From Phaeobacter gallaeciensis DSM 26640 (lineage in GTDB: Bacteria > Pseudomonadota > Alphaproteobacteria > Rhodobacterales > Rhodobacteraceae), in contig NC_023137.1 in assembly GCF_000511385.1 (NCBI RefSeq), positions 2,487,001 to 2,551,000 on the forward strand: a stretch of 64,000 nucleotides of DNA. The letters run 5' to 3'. The translations under genes were made by a program, and so were the position numbers. Shown piece after piece: positions 8,484 to 18,145 of the stretch. The notes beneath the pieces were generated by a model, which saw only the letters and a list, made by a program, of their open reading frames with translations, was not told where the DNA came from and ran no database searches. Positions within the stretch are counted from its first letter, which is position 1, and each line of letters begins with the position of its first letter.

Positions 8484-8854
8484 GCGGTATCTGCAGCCCG
8501 CCCAATCGGTTGCCATAGTTCTATCGGATTGCCTTCCGGGTCATGCAACCGCGCGAAATAGCCAATCTCACCGTCCCACTCCGGCCGCGTCTCAACAGCA
8601 ATGTCTGCGGCGGTCAGTTGCGCAATCATCGCCGCCAGATCCGTTACCCGGAAATTGATCATCCACTGTTTGCTTGTGTCCCCGAAATAATCGGTGTCCT
8701 CAGCAAACGGAGCAAAGACAGTATAGCCGCCTCCCTGCATCCAGGGTGTGCCCCCAACGGGATCAATTCCCAGATGATCATTGTACCATCGGCTGAGCGC
8801 TGCGGGGTCTTTGGCGCGGAAAAACACGCCACCTATACCTTGGGCCTTTTCCAT
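8480..8854 (-). CDS. VOC (glyoxalase/bleomycin-resistance) superfamily protein
   Basis: Protein of 124 residues with the beta-alpha-beta-beta-beta repeats of the VOC fold: GIGGVFFRAKDPAALSRWYN at the start and YFARLHDPEGNPIELWQP at the end. The DPEGN-ELW ending is typical of glyoxalase-like dioxygenase or lyase members. The start at 8854 has GAGGAGG 6 bases upstream; a longer frame to 8908 does not. Its stop overlaps the MerR -35 box, so it is upstream of, and probably independent of, the merR-CMD unit. Reaction unknown. Confidence 0.85.
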   Translation of the reverse strand: MEKAQGIGGVFFRAKDPAALSRWYNDHLGIDPVGGTPWMQGGGYTVFAPFAEDTDYFGDTSKQWMINFRVTDLAAMIAQLTAADIAVETRPEWDGEIGYFARLHDPEGNPIELWQPIGRAADTA

Positions 8855-8909
8855 ATCATCCTCCTCGGCTGCCCTATAATAGCACAGCCCCCAGTCCGTA
8901 TTGGCCAAT

Positions 8910-8940
8910 AAAAAAGAGCGCCCCGTCTGGAGCGCTCTTT
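8910..8940 (-). terminator. Terminator of pntAB
   Basis: A 9-base stem AAAGAGCGC / GCGCTCTTT (8913-8921 with 8932-8940) is followed on the minus strand by a run of T (8915-8910). It lies 26 bases past the pntB stop and is a strong intrinsic terminator, separating pntAB from the VOC gene. Confidence 0.92.
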
Positions 8941-8966
8941 CGGTGTTTGCAGCATCAGGCGAACAC

Positions 8967-10400
8967 TTAGCTGATCATGGTCAGCAGCTTGTCGAGGCTG
9001 GCCTTCGCATCGCCATAGAACATCCGCGTGTTTTCCTTAAAGAACAGCGGGTTCTCGATCCCGGAATAGCCGGTGCCCTGACCGCGTTTGGAGACAAAGA
9101 CCTGCTTTGCCTTCCAGCATTCCAGCACGGGCATACCAGCGATCGGCGAATTGGGGTCTTCCTGTGCCGCCGGGTTCACGATGTCATTGGAACCGATGAC
9201 GATCGCCACATCCGTTTCCGGGAAGTCCTCGTTGATCTCGTCCATCTCCAGCACGATATCATACGGCACCTTCGCCTCCGCCAAGAGCACGTTCATGTGC
9301 CCCGGCAGACGCCCTGCAACCGGGTGGATGGCGAAGCGGACGTTTTTGCCCTTGGCCCGCAGACGACGGGTCAGTTCCGCCACATTCTGCTGCGCCTGCG
9401 CAACCGCCATGCCGTAACCTGGGATGATCACTACAGAGTCAGCCTCATCCAGAGCGGTTGCCACGCCGTCGGCTTCGATTGCGATCTGTTCGCCGTCGAT
9501 TTCCATCGCCGGACCTGCAGTGCCACCAAAGCCACCAAGGATCACCGAGATAAAGCTGCGGTTCATCGCCTTACACATGATGTACGACAGGATCGCACCG
9601 GAGGAGCCAACCAGCGCGCCGACCACGATCAACAGATCGTTGCCAAGCGAGAAGCCAATCGCCGCCGCGGCCCAGCCCGAGTAGCTGTTCAGCATCGAGA
9701 CAACCACCGGCATGTCGGCGCCGCCAATGCCCATGATCAGATGGTAGCCAATAAACAGTGCCGCCAGTGTCATCAGGAACAGCGGGAAGAAACCGCCGGT
9801 ATTGAAATACCAGATCAGGCAGATCAGCGAGAGCCCGGCCGCACCGGCGTTCAACATATGGCCGCCCGGCAGTTTGGTCGCCGCCGAGGACACTTTACCC
9901 GCCAGCTTGCCATAGGCAATCACCGACCCGGTAAAGGTCACAGCCCCGATGAAGACACCAAGAAACAGCTCGCCCCGCAGGATTGCGATCTCAACACCGT
10001 CTTTCTTGGCCAGTAGCGCGCCAAAACCTTCAAGCGCCTTCTTGACGGTGTCATCCATCGCCAGAACGCGACCCAGCTCAATATGGGCGATGAAGCCCAC
10101 AAAAACCGCTGCAAGACCCACCAGCGAGTGCATCGCCGCCACCAACTGGGGCATTTCGGTCATCTGCACGCGTTTGGCGACATAGTAGCCGATGAGGCCG
10201 CCTGCGGCGATCAAGACGATCGACAACAGCCACAGACCAGCACCCGGGCCAATCAGGGTTGCCAGTACCGCCAGCGCCATACCCGCAATGCCATACCAGA
10301 CCGCGCGTTTTGCGCTTTCCTGCCCGCTCAGGCCGCCCAGCGACAGGATGAAAAGAACAGCCGCAACCACATAGGCGGCAGTTGTAAAGCCAAAGTCCAT
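8967..10400 (-). CDS. pntB: NAD(P) transhydrogenase subunit beta
   Basis: Beta subunit (477 residues) of the proton-translocating transhydrogenase, which uses the proton gradient to transfer hydride from NADH to NADP. The N-terminal half is about nine membrane helices ([20 protein letters not shown] onward); the C-terminal domain binds NADP, with the motifs [29 protein letters not shown] and DEINEDF, and [11 protein letters not shown]. The ATG at 10400 has AAGGAGG 8 bases upstream; the longer frame into pntA is spurious. It follows pntA by 13 bases and ends at a terminator. Confidence 0.97.
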   Translation of the reverse strand: MDFGFTTAAYVVAAVLFILSLGGLSGQESAKRAVWYGIAGMALAVLATLIGPGAGLWLLSIVLIAAGGLIGYYVAKRVQMTEMPQLVAAMHSLVGLAAVFVGFIAHIELGRVLAMDDTVKKALEGFGALLAKKDGVEIAILRGELFLGVFIGAVTFTGSVIAYGKLAGKVSSAATKLPGGHMLNAGAAGLSLICLIWYFNTGGFFPLFLMTLAALFIGYHLIMGIGGADMPVVVSMLNSYSGWAAAAIGFSLGNDLLIVVGALVGSSGAILSYIMCKAMNRSFISVILGGFGGTAGPAMEIDGEQIAIEADGVATALDEADSVVIIPGYGMAVAQAQQNVAELTRRLRAKGKNVRFAIHPVAGRLPGHMNVLLAEAKVPYDIVLEMDEINEDFPETDVAIVIGSNDIVNPAAQEDPNSPIAGMPVLECWKAKQVFVSKRGQGTGYSGIENPLFFKENTRMFYGDAKASLDKLLTMIS

Positions 10401-10413
10401 AATCCCGGCCTCC

Positions 10414-11985
10414 TTAAGATTTCTGGAACATGGCAAGCATGCGCCGGGTGACGAGGAAACCGCCGAAGATATTGATCCCGGCCATGAACACTGACAGCGC
10501 CGCAAGGAAGATCACCAGGAACGACCCGGACCCGATCTGCATCAACGCCCCGAGAATGATGATCGAGGAAATCGCGTTGGTGACAGCCATCAGCGGCGTA
10601 TGCAGTGAGTGGGCAACGCCCCAGATCACCTGGAAGCCCACGAAACAGGCCAGCGCGAAAACGATGAAATGCTGCATGAAGCTGGCAGGCGCAAACAGCC
10701 CGACCAGGAGCACCAGCGCACCGCCGACCCCCAGCAAAGTCACCTGCTGTTTGGTCTGCTGTTTGAAGGCTTCGATTTCCTGCTCCCGCTTTTCTTCGGG
10801 CGTCAGCTCCTTCACCTCTTTCTTCGGCTGGGCCGCGATGGCCTGCACCTTGGGCGGTGGCGGCGGGAAGGTGATTTCTTTCTCGAAGGTCACGGTCGCG
10901 CCACGGATCACGTCGTCTTCCATGTCGTGATTGATCTGACCGTCCTTTTCGGGCGTCAGGTCAGTCATCATGTGGCGAATGTTCGTTGCATAAAGCGTCG
11001 AAGCCTGCGCCGCCATGCGGCTGGGGAAATCTGTATAGCCGATGATGGTCACGCCGTTTTCGGTCACGACCTTCTCGTCCATCACCGTGCCTTCGACATT
11101 GCCGCCTTTTTCAGCCGCAAGGTCGATGATGACAGACCCAGGCTTCATTGCCGCGACCATATCCGCAAGCCACAGCTTGGGGGCTTCGCGGTTGGGGATC
11201 AGCGCGGTGGTGATGACGATATCAACATCAGGGGCCAATTCGCGGAACTTGGCCAGTTGGGCTTCGCGGAACTCGGGGCTGGAGACAGCTGCGTAGCCAC
11301 CGGTTGCCGCACCGTCTTGCTGGCTTTCCTCAAAATCGAGATAAACGAACTCTGCGCCCATGCTTTCGACCTGCTCGGCCACTTCAGGACGCACGTCAAA
11401 GGCATAGGTGATCGCGCCAAGGCTGGTGGAGGCCCCGATGGCGGCCAGACCGGCAACGCCAGCCCCAACAACCAGAACCTTGGCCGGGGGCACCTTGCCC
11501 GCCGCCGTAATCTGCCCGGTAAAGAACCGGCCAAAGTTGTTGCCCGCCTCGATCACCGCGCGGTAGCCCGCAATATTGGCCATGGAGGACAGCGCGTCCA
11601 TCTTCTGAGCGCGGGAAATCCGCGGCACCATTTCCATCGCGATCACATTGGCACCCTTGGAGCGCGCGAGCTCCATACCGGCCTCATTGCCACCCGGGTT
11701 AAAGAAGGAAATCAGCGTCTTGCCCGCCGTCATCCGCTTCAGTTCCGTCTCGGTTGGCTGGCGCACCTTGGCGACAATATCGCTGGCCTTCCATAGCGCG
11801 GCCGGTGTTTTGACGATCTCGACGCCAACGGCCTCATATGTGGCATCTGCAAATCCCGCCGCTGCCCCTGCGCCGGTCTCAATCGCACAGGTATAGCCCA
11901 GCTTTTGCAGCTGAACCGCAGAGTCCGGGGTCATCGCAACCCGCGCCTCGCCCTCAAACACTTCTTTTGGCGTGCCTATTTTCAC
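10414..11985 (-). CDS. pntA: NAD(P) transhydrogenase subunit alpha
   Basis: Alpha subunit, 523 residues, of the fused E. coli type: an N-terminal NAD-binding alanine-dehydrogenase-like domain ([20 protein letters not shown], then [13 protein letters not shown] as the Rossmann motif near residue 175), a linker with a PPPPPKVQ stretch, and a C-terminal membrane domain of about four helices ([17 protein letters not shown] onward). Many alphaproteobacteria split this into two subunits; here it is one chain. A GTG start at 11985 is chosen: GAGGGGGA sits just upstream and the residues match the family start. Forms an operon with pntB. Confidence 0.96.
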   Translation of the reverse strand: MKIGTPKEVFEGEARVAMTPDSAVQLQKLGYTCAIETGAGAAAGFADATYEAVGVEIVKTPAALWKASDIVAKVRQPTETELKRMTAGKTLISFFNPGGNEAGMELARSKGANVIAMEMVPRISRAQKMDALSSMANIAGYRAVIEAGNNFGRFFTGQITAAGKVPPAKVLVVGAGVAGLAAIGASTSLGAITYAFDVRPEVAEQVESMGAEFVYLDFEESQQDGAATGGYAAVSSPEFREAQLAKFRELAPDVDIVITTALIPNREAPKLWLADMVAAMKPGSVIIDLAAEKGGNVEGTVMDEKVVTENGVTIIGYTDFPSRMAAQASTLYATNIRHMMTDLTPEKDGQINHDMEDDVIRGATVTFEKEITFPPPPPKVQAIAAQPKKEVKELTPEEKREQEIEAFKQQTKQQVTLLGVGGALVLLVGLFAPASFMQHFIVFALACFVGFQVIWGVAHSLHTPLMAVTNAISSIIILGALMQIGSGSFLVIFLAALSVFMAGINIFGGFLVTRRMLAMFQKS

Positions 11986-12053
11986 CTTATCGGTCCCCCT
12001 CTTTGTCGCCGCCCCAGATTTACTGAGCACGTATCGCAAATATTTTGACTACA

Positions 12054-12074
12054 TTGCGCAACATTTTTGCGCAA
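12054..12074. promoter_or_regulatory. Twin TTGCGCAA palindromes upstream of pntA
   Basis: Two identical 8-base palindromes TTGCGCAA lie at 12054-12061 and 12067-12074, centres 13 bases apart, 69-89 bases upstream of the pntA GTG. This is a plausible dimer-of-dimers operator, but I cannot name the regulator. Confidence 0.35.
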
Positions 12075-12122
12075 CAGTTTCGCTGCGTCGCCGCAACTGA
12101 TTGCCGCGGTGCCGCAAATCCA

Positions 12123-12584
12123 TCACAACCACCGCCGTGTCTTCTGTTCATACCGCGCCCAGTCCGCGCGGAACTGCCTGCGCAACCGATTTTCTTCCGG
12201 CAGAATGAACCGCCACTCCAGCACCCAGACAAAAATTGGCAGCAGCGCCAGCGACAGCACCGCGTCGAACCGCAGGATCAGCCCCAGCAGAAGCAGGCAA
12301 TCGCCCAGGTAGATTGGATTGCGGCTGCGTTTGAATATACCGGATTGCACCAACTGGCTCGGATCCCCATGGGGGTGAAGCGTCGTGTTCTGGCGCCGCA
12401 TCTCCACAACGGCCAGCAGCATCAGAACGACACCGGCGCCAATCAACAGCCCGCTGTAAAGCCCGATCACGGCCCCAACTCCGCCATGCGACAACTCCAG
12501 CCCCAATGGCAGAAACCGTGCCTGACACCAGGCCAGCACAGCAAAGCCCAGCAACCACACAGGAGGCACGTCGATCCATTTCAT
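12123..12584 (-). CDS. Isoprenylcysteine carboxyl methyltransferase-like membrane protein
   Basis: Integral membrane protein of 153 residues in the ICMT/PEMT-type methyltransferase family. Hydrophobic segments lie near residues 8-25, 38-60 and 95-125, and the C-terminal family signature is visible as SGIFKRSRNPIYLGDCLLLLG followed by EWRFILPEENRLRRQFRADW. Such proteins methylate lipids or other hydrophobic acceptors with SAM; in bacteria the substrate is usually unknown. The ATG at 12584 is preferred over a GTG four codons earlier because GGAG is better spaced. It stands alone between pntA and the MBL gene. Confidence 0.8.
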   Translation of the reverse strand: MKWIDVPPVWLLGFAVLAWCQARFLPLGLELSHGGVGAVIGLYSGLLIGAGVVLMLLAVVEMRRQNTTLHPHGDPSQLVQSGIFKRSRNPIYLGDCLLLLGLILRFDAVLSLALLPIFVWVLEWRFILPEENRLRRQFRADWARYEQKTRRWL

Positions 12585-12596
12585 TGCAGACGCCAC

Positions 12597-12872
12597 TCCG
12601 GGTGATCTTTGTCAGTCTTGATGCGCATCAGCGGCAGTTTTCCCTCAAGCGGACAGAAGGTCCACCCTTCGGAGCGGTGTTCCAAAGGATAAGGACAGAT
12701 TGCCCAAAATGGTCGTGAAACGGCGAATCCGTTCCGTTTGCGGCATGATCCTGCATAAAATGTTGCGAATGACCACGTATACTTTGGCATGCCAGCATCT
12801 TGGTCCGCCCCTCATCCCCCCTCAAGGATCACAATCACGTGCCAGCCGCACAGGAAGGCCGCAAAAGAAGCG
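12597..12872. other. Intergenic stretch without recognisable gene
   Basis: About 276 bases between the MBL stop and the methyltransferase start. Short leftward frames of 65-69 codons cross it, with cysteine-rich, non-protein-like composition. I see no strong hairpin or promoter. Confidence 0.4.
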
Positions 12873-13826
12873 TTATTCCCACTCCATCTCCTCATAGACC
12901 CGACCTGCATTTTTCGTCGCCAGCTCCTCGAACGTGTCCAGCCCCTTCCAGCGCGCCTGATCCACGTAGTAAGCCGAAGCCAGATCGCCGCCCTCTTCGA
13001 TATGGGCGCCAATCTTGCTGCGCAGATCCACGAGGTAATCCAGCGTGTAGCGCCGCACTTGATCGAAATTGGTCGGATGGCCATGACCGGGGATCACATA
13101 GGTTGGATCCAGTGGTTCCAACTTTTCCTGCCAGGTCTCGATCCAGCAGCTGGTGCAGGTATGTTCAAAAATCGGCAACATCCGCTCATGGAAGGCGATA
13201 TCTCCGGCAATCAACATGCCCCACTGCGGAATCCAGACCTGAGTATCACCGGGATCATGGGCCGGGCCCAAATGCAGGATCTGGAAATCGACGCCCCCCA
13301 GCGACAGATCATAGCGCTCTTCAAAACTGAGGTTGGCAGCCTCCACCCGTGTTTCGCCTGCGCGGTCCTTATTGTAGCTCTGCATGCCCTGCAGGATGAA
13401 ATGGCCGTTTTCCGTCACCTCTGCCGTGGCGTCCACATGGGCCAGAACATCCACGCCCCGATCGCGCCAATAGCCATTGCCCAGCATCGCATGGCCCTGA
13501 CCGTTTTCATTGATCACCAGCACCACCGGCTGATCGGTGACTGTCTTGATCTCCGCATGCAGCGCGGCCGCCAGCGCATCCGAGGCCCCCGCGTTGATCA
13601 CCACCACCCCGGCATCGGTCACTACAAAACTCAGGTTGTTGTTGTGACCTGCGTTTTCATAGGTCGGCGGCGCAGTGGCACCGATGGCGGAAAACACCTG
13701 CGGGATCACCTCAACAGGTTTGGCATAAAGCTCGGACTGGGGATATTGATCGGCGATATCCTCGCTTGCCAGCGCAGCTGCGGGCGATATCAGCGCGACC
13801 AACAGGCCAAGGGCAAAAGTTCTCAT
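12873..13826 (-). CDS. Secreted MBL-fold protein with degenerate zinc motif
   Basis: Exported protein of 317 residues with a Sec signal (MRTFALGLLVALISPAAALA) and a metallo-beta-lactamase fold. The usual HxHxDH loop is replaced by ENGQGH (residues 107-112), keeping only the last His; the later ligands remain as His190 (GPAHDPGD), Asp209 (IAGDI) and His248 (PGHGH). This suggests a single-metal or inactive site. A CxxC pair lies at Cys224/Cys227. It resembles quinoprotein-relay or SoxH-like periplasmic hydrolases by layout. GGAGGA before the ATG at 13826 fixes the start. No sox or quinoprotein genes are adjacent; function unknown. Confidence 0.82.
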   Translation of the reverse strand: MRTFALGLLVALISPAAALASEDIADQYPQSELYAKPVEVIPQVFSAIGATAPPTYENAGHNNNLSFVVTDAGVVVINAGASDALAAALHAEIKTVTDQPVVLVINENGQGHAMLGNGYWRDRGVDVLAHVDATAEVTENGHFILQGMQSYNKDRAGETRVEAANLSFEERYDLSLGGVDFQILHLGPAHDPGDTQVWIPQWGMLIAGDIAFHERMLPIFEHTCTSCWIETWQEKLEPLDPTYVIPGHGHPTNFDQVRRYTLDYLVDLRSKIGAHIEEGGDLASAYYVDQARWKGLDTFEELATKNAGRVYEEMEWE

Positions 13827-14065
13827 ATCATCCTCCATCTGCACGATGACCTATCGCCACCTTCCGTGTGACATTCACACATTGGAATATTTATGTAAAC
13901 AACCTCTCCGACGTGATCCCAAACGGCAAAATTTCCCTGCCCCTGAAATGCCCGGCAAAGTGACGGGACGGAGATCTTGTCTGCCATCGTGCGCTGGTTA
14001 GGCTCCTTGAATAACCGGGTGACAGCCCGGCCAAAAACATCAACACCCAACAGCGGAGCAAGGCC

Positions 14066-14818
14066 ATGACACTCAAGGGAAAACACGCATTGATCACCGG
14101 CGGCGGTACCGGCATCGGCCTTGCGATGGCACAGGCGCTTGCCGCAGAAGGTGCAGAGGTCACCATCACCGGCCGTCGCCAAGAGGTTCTGGAGGAGGTC
14201 GCAACCGACAGGCTGCACCCTTTGGCCATGGATGTGCGAGACGAAGCCGATGTCATCGCTAAAATTGACGCCGCTACGGCTGCTCGTGGGCCAATCCAGA
14301 TCTGTGTGCCGAACGCTGGCATCGCCGAGGGCAAGGCCCTGCACAAGATGTCGATGGAGTTCTGGCGCAATATGATGGCGACCAATCTGGACGGCGCCTT
14401 CCTGACCATCCGCGAATCCATGAGATCCATGCGCCAGACCGATTGGGGCCGCGTTGTCACCGTCTCCTCCATTGCGGGCCTGCGTGGCCTGCAAGGCGCG
14501 CCCTGCTATTCAGCCAGCAAACATGGGCTTATCGGCCTGACCCGATCGCTGAGCGAGGATTATCTGGGCACGCCTTACACGTTCAACGCGCTCTGCCCCG
14601 GCTATGTCGATACCCCGATCATCGACCGCAACGTGACGTCCATCTCCCAGCGCGCAGGCGTCAGTGAGGAAGACGCGCTGAAGATCATGGTTTCCGCCAA
14701 TCGCCACAAACGCCTGATTCTGCCCGATGAGGTGGCCGCAGCGCTGCTGTGGCTCTGCGGTCCCGGCTCGCAGTCGATCAACGGGCAGACCGTAGAAATC
14801 GCAGGTGGGCAAACCTGA
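14066..14818 (+). CDS. SDR family oxidoreductase (3-hydroxybutyrate dehydrogenase-like)
   Basis: Classical short-chain dehydrogenase, 250 residues. The cofactor motif TGGGTGIG is near residues 11-18, NAG at about 92, catalytic Ser in VSSIAG, and YSASKHG supplies the catalytic Tyr and Lys. The C-terminus LCGPGSQSINGQTVEIAGGQ is typical. NAD or NADP is the cofactor; the family member could be a 3-hydroxybutyrate or 3-hydroxyacyl dehydrogenase, which sequence alone does not settle. Its stop overlaps the next ATG (TGATG), so it is coupled to the YjbR-like gene, and it precedes kynureninase. Confidence 0.9.
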   Translation: MTLKGKHALITGGGTGIGLAMAQALAAEGAEVTITGRRQEVLEEVATDRLHPLAMDVRDEADVIAKIDAATAARGPIQICVPNAGIAEGKALHKMSMEFWRNMMATNLDGAFLTIRESMRSMRQTDWGRVVTVSSIAGLRGLQGAPCYSASKHGLIGLTRSLSEDYLGTPYTFNALCPGYVDTPIIDRNVTSISQRAGVSEEDALKIMVSANRHKRLILPDEVAAALLWLCGPGSQSINGQTVEIAGGQT

Positions 14819-15216
14819 TGAACCGGGAGGAATTCAACAACTTCTGCGCTGGGTTTCCCGCCACCTCCCATGTGGTCCAATGGGGCAATGCCGACGTGTG
14901 GAAGGCAGGTGGCAAGGTTTTTGCCATCTGCGGCTGGGCCGATGGCAAGGACGCCTTTACCTTCAAGACCGGCGATATCGCTTTTGAGGTTCTGCAAGAA
15001 CGCTCAGGGGTCCGCCCCGCTCCCTATCTGGCGTCACGCGGGATGAAATGGCTCCAGCATTTCAGGGATCCCGGCCTGACTGATGCCGAACTGAAAGATC
15101 AGATTACCCTTTCCTACAGCCTGGTGACCGCTGGATTGTCAAAACGCAAGCGCACAGAGCTCGGCATTCCTGAACCGCAACTGGATCACAATCCCAACAG
15201 GGATCCTGGATCCTAA
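14818..15216 (+). CDS. MmcQ/YjbR family DNA-binding-like protein
   Basis: Protein of 132 residues with the MmcQ/YjbR (CyaY-like fold) layout: N-terminal NREEFNNFCAGFPATSHVVQWG, central KVFAICGW, and C-terminal YSLVTAGLSKRKRTELG. The role of this family is poorly known. The ATG at 14818 shares a base with the SDR stop; an ATG at 14749 lies inside the SDR gene and is rejected. It sits between the SDR and kynureninase genes, but nothing ties it to tryptophan breakdown beyond location. Confidence 0.85.
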   Translation: MNREEFNNFCAGFPATSHVVQWGNADVWKAGGKVFAICGWADGKDAFTFKTGDIAFEVLQERSGVRPAPYLASRGMKWLQHFRDPGLTDAELKDQITLSYSLVTAGLSKRKRTELGIPEPQLDHNPNRDPGS

Positions 15217-15315
15217 ACTCTGGACAGCCGTGGTGGGATGCGGTAGCACTCCAGAAGCTTTAAGCCTAAAGCAATCTGCAAAAGGTCGCAGATCATCCAT
15301 TATCACGAGGTTCAG

Positions 15316-16509
15316 ATGACTGATTTTGCCGCAACCAAGGCCATGTTCTCCCTGCCCGAAGGGATGATCTACCTCGATGGCAACTCTCTCGGGCCGATGC
15401 CCCGCGCCACTGCCGAACGGGTGCGCGGCACGATTGAGGACGAATGGGGCGAGATGCTGATCACCGGCTGGAACAAGGCCGGGTGGATGCAGAAACCCAC
15501 CGCCATCGGCGACCGGATTGCTCGTCTGATCGGCGCCGAACCCGGCCATGTCGTGATGGGAGACACCCTGTCGATCAAGGTCTATCAAGCCGTAGCTTCG
15601 GCGTTGGAGCTGAACCCAACCCGCAAGGTGATCCTGTCCGACAGCGGCAACTTCCCTTCCGACCTCTATATGGTTGAGGGGCTGGTGAAATCGCTTGGCC
15701 CAGACTATGCCCTGCGCGTCGTCGCGCCGGAAGAGGTCAGCGCCCATATCACCGACGACATTGCCGTGTTGATGCTGACCGAAGTGGACTATCGCACCGG
15801 GCGCAAACACGACATGAAGGCGCTGACAGAACAGGCCCATGCCGCAGGGGTCGTGACGGTTTGGGATCTGGCCCATTCCGCAGGTGCGCTGCCGGTGGAT
15901 CTGGCAGGTTGCAAGGCGGATTTTGCCGTTGGCTGCACCTATAAATACCTCAACAGTGGCCCCGGCGGTCCCGCCTTCATCTATGTTGCCCCCCGCCACG
16001 CAGATACCGCCCGCCCCGCCCTGTCCGGCTGGCTGGGGCACGCCGCGCCGTTTGAATTTGACCTGAACTACGAACCCGGCACCGGGATTGAACGCATGCG
16101 GGTCGGCACCCCGCCTGTCCTGCAACTCGCCGCACTTGAGGCGTCGATGGATATCTGGGACATGGCCGATATGGCCGATGTGCGCGCCAAATCAATCGAA
16201 CTTTGCGATCTGTTCATCGCCGAAGTCGAAGCCCGCTGCCCCGACCTCACCCTTGCCTCCCCCCGCGATGGGCAGGGCCGTGGCAGTCAGGTCTCATTCC
16301 GCTTCCACGAAGGCTACGCCGCCATGCAGGCGCTGATTGCCCGTGGCGTGGTCGGGGACTTCCGCGCGCCTGATATCATGCGCTTCGGCTTTACCCCGCT
16401 CTACATCGACGAGGGAGACGTGCGCGCTGCGGTTGATATCATCGAGGACGTGATGACCAACGCCCTCTGGGACCGCCCGGAATACAAAACCCGCAACGCT
16501 GTCACCTGA
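15316..16509 (+). CDS. kynU: Kynureninase
   Basis: PLP enzyme of 397 residues that cleaves L-kynurenine to anthranilate and alanine. Family landmarks: YLDGNSLGPMPRAT at the N-terminus, WGEMLITGWN, and the PLP lysine in GCTYKYLNSGPGGPAF near residue 215. The C-terminal FGFTPLYIDEGDV is also typical. GAGG precedes the ATG. Tryptophan 2,3-dioxygenase follows after 152 bases on the same strand. No kynurenine formamidase (kynB) is in the window, so the pathway must be completed from elsewhere. Confidence 0.96.
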   Translation: MTDFAATKAMFSLPEGMIYLDGNSLGPMPRATAERVRGTIEDEWGEMLITGWNKAGWMQKPTAIGDRIARLIGAEPGHVVMGDTLSIKVYQAVASALELNPTRKVILSDSGNFPSDLYMVEGLVKSLGPDYALRVVAPEEVSAHITDDIAVLMLTEVDYRTGRKHDMKALTEQAHAAGVVTVWDLAHSAGALPVDLAGCKADFAVGCTYKYLNSGPGGPAFIYVAPRHADTARPALSGWLGHAAPFEFDLNYEPGTGIERMRVGTPPVLQLAALEASMDIWDMADMADVRAKSIELCDLFIAEVEARCPDLTLASPRDGQGRGSQVSFRFHEGYAAMQALIARGVVGDFRAPDIMRFGFTPLYIDEGDVRAAVDIIEDVMTNALWDRPEYKTRNAVT

Positions 16510-16661
16510 TGGGGGCTCTGCCCGCATATCACGTGCCACTGTGCCGTCCGGCCGGCTGGGTCGCCCTGTGGCGGCGGCTGGCCCAATGTGGCACGCTCAA
16601 TTCGAGAAAGGCTCCTGTTTCCGCAATCTGATACACTTCCGGAACACCAAGGAGCCTTTCC

Positions 16662-17495
16662 ATGTCTACCCCCTATGACCCCGCCAAAGAAGGCGCGCAG
16701 ATGTCGTTTGATGGACGTATGTCCTATGGCGACTACCTGTCGCTCGACACGTTGCTGACCGCGCAGAAGACCTGGACCAACACCCATGACGAGATGCTGT
16801 TCATCATCCAGCATCAGACCTCGGAACTATGGATGCGCCTCGCCATCCATGAGCTGACCGCCGCCCGCGCGCGGCTGCTGGCGGATAAACCGCATGAGGC
16901 TTTCAAGATGCTTGCCCGCGTTGCCCGTATCTTTGAGCAGCTCAATTCCGCCTGGGACGTGCTGCGCACCATGACGCCCTCCGATTACACCGCCTTTCGT
17001 GATGAGCTGGGGCAAAGCTCCGGCTTTCAGTCGCACCAATACCGCCAGATCGAATTCATGCTCGGCAATCGGAACAAGGCGATGCTGCGCCCCCATGCTC
17101 ACCGGCCCGACGTTCTGGCCCTTCTGGAGGACGAGCTCAGCCAGCCCTCGCTCTACGATGTGGCGCTACGAACCCTTGGCCAGCGCTTTGACCTGCCGGA
17201 TGAGGTGCTGAACCGCGACCTGTCAGAGGCCTATACCCCCCATCCGGCGGTTGAGGCCGCCTGGAGCGAAGTCTATCGCAACACTGAGGCCCATTGGGAT
17301 CTCTATGAGCTGGCCGAAAAACTGGTGGATTTTGAAGATTACTTCCGCCGCTGGCGGTTCAATCACGTAACCACGGTAGAACGCGTCATCGGCTTTAAAC
17401 GCGGCACAGGCGGCACCGGTGGCGTGAGCTACCTGAAACGGATGCTCGAGGTGGAGCTGTTCCCCGAGCTCTGGCACCTGCGCACTACGCTCTGA
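16662..17495 (+). CDS. kynA: Tryptophan 2,3-dioxygenase
   Basis: Haem enzyme of 277 residues that oxidises L-tryptophan to N-formylkynurenine, the first step of the kynurenine pathway. Visible family motifs include [13 protein letters not shown], the substrate-binding [18 protein letters not shown] (about residues 45-62), [11 protein letters not shown], and the C-terminal [15 protein letters not shown]. Length fits bacterial TDOs. AAGGAG lies 7 bases before the ATG. Downstream is a convergent TetR gene with a hairpin between. Confidence 0.97.
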   Translation: MSTPYDPAKEGAQMSFDGRMSYGDYLSLDTLLTAQKTWTNTHDEMLFIIQHQTSELWMRLAIHELTAARARLLADKPHEAFKMLARVARIFEQLNSAWDVLRTMTPSDYTAFRDELGQSSGFQSHQYRQIEFMLGNRNKAMLRPHAHRPDVLALLEDELSQPSLYDVALRTLGQRFDLPDEVLNRDLSEAYTPHPAVEAAWSEVYRNTEAHWDLYELAEKLVDFEDYFRRWRFNHVTTVERVIGFKRGTGGTGGVSYLKRMLEVELFPELWHLRTTL

Positions 17496-17502
17496 CATGC
17501 GA

Positions 17503-17541
17503 CGCGCTGAGGCAGGCCTGTGCTGGGTCTGTCTCAGCGCG
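17503..17541. terminator. Hairpin between convergent kynA and tetR
   Basis: A perfect 9-base stem CGCGCTGAG / CTCAGCGCG (17503-17511 with 17533-17541) and a 21-base loop sits between the convergent genes, overlapping the last tetR codons. It lacks a T-run, so bidirectional termination is only probable. Confidence 0.5.
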
Positions 17542-18115
17542 GGGAAAGTCCCGCCGCAAACAGCTGTGCCAGCTGGCCCACCCCGGCCCTATAGGCATCA
17601 TAATCCGTCGAGGTATGTTTGACCCCTTTCATGGCGCTGCCAAAGACCCGGGCCACCTCCTGCGCCGGACCACTCAGCCGTATCGCACCATCGCGCGCCA
17701 TCTCATCCAGCCACGCTGCATAGATGTCACGCAAGGCGGCTTCGCCTGCCTCAATATGATCTCCGGCGCTGCTCATACTGGCTTCCAGCACCTCCATGCC
17801 ATGGGGGGTGTTCAACATCGCCTCGATGGCCGCACCACCCTGCGCCTCAAACGCCGCCAGCAACCGCGCGCGAAGTTCACCATCCGCCGATAGCGCCTCC
17901 TGCACCTGTCTGGTGACCTCAGCATAATGCACGTCAATCAACGCCTTCAGAATCGCATCCTTGTTTCTGAAATGCAGGTAGAGCGCAGGCCGTGACATAC
18001 CTGCCCGCTTGGCAATGTCATCCATTGAGGTCTTGCGATACCCGTAGGTCGCAAATCCCCCCCAGGCCGCTTCAAGAATGGCGCGTTGTTTCGGATCGCT
18101 GGCAGAACTGATCAT
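17534..18115 (-). CDS. TetR family transcriptional regulator
   Basis: Repressor-type protein of 193 residues. The N-terminal helix-turn-helix is clear (TSMDDIAKRAGMSRPALYLHF, then RNKDAILKALI, about residues 28-60); the C-terminal domain is helical and ligand-binding. It is divergent from the molybdenum hydroxylase pair, and the gap holds a palindrome TGTCAATTGACA with repeated TGTCA/TGACA units. It most likely represses the divergent operon and itself until an aromatic or aldehyde-type inducer binds; that link is inference. Confidence 0.93.
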   Translation of the reverse strand: MISSASDPKQRAILEAAWGGFATYGYRKTSMDDIAKRAGMSRPALYLHFRNKDAILKALIDVHYAEVTRQVQEALSADGELRARLLAAFEAQGGAAIEAMLNTPHGMEVLEASMSSAGDHIEAGEAALRDIYAAWLDEMARDGAIRLSGPAQEVARVFGSAMKGVKHTSTDYDAYRAGVGQLAQLFAAGLSPR

Positions 18116-18145
18116 ATAACCGCTTCTGACAGTTTGCCTCTATTA

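Noticed and set aside
8901..10016. 371-codon rightward frame
   Set aside because: Antisense to pntB, His/Arg/Gln-rich and without family features.
12581..12790. 69-codon frame ending in an ATGA overlap with the methyltransferase start
   Set aside because: The overlap hints at a leader peptide, but the sequence is Cys/Arg/Pro-rich and has no ribosome site; not supported.
12789..13871. 360-codon rightward frame
   Set aside because: Antisense to the MBL-fold gene; composition is not protein-like.
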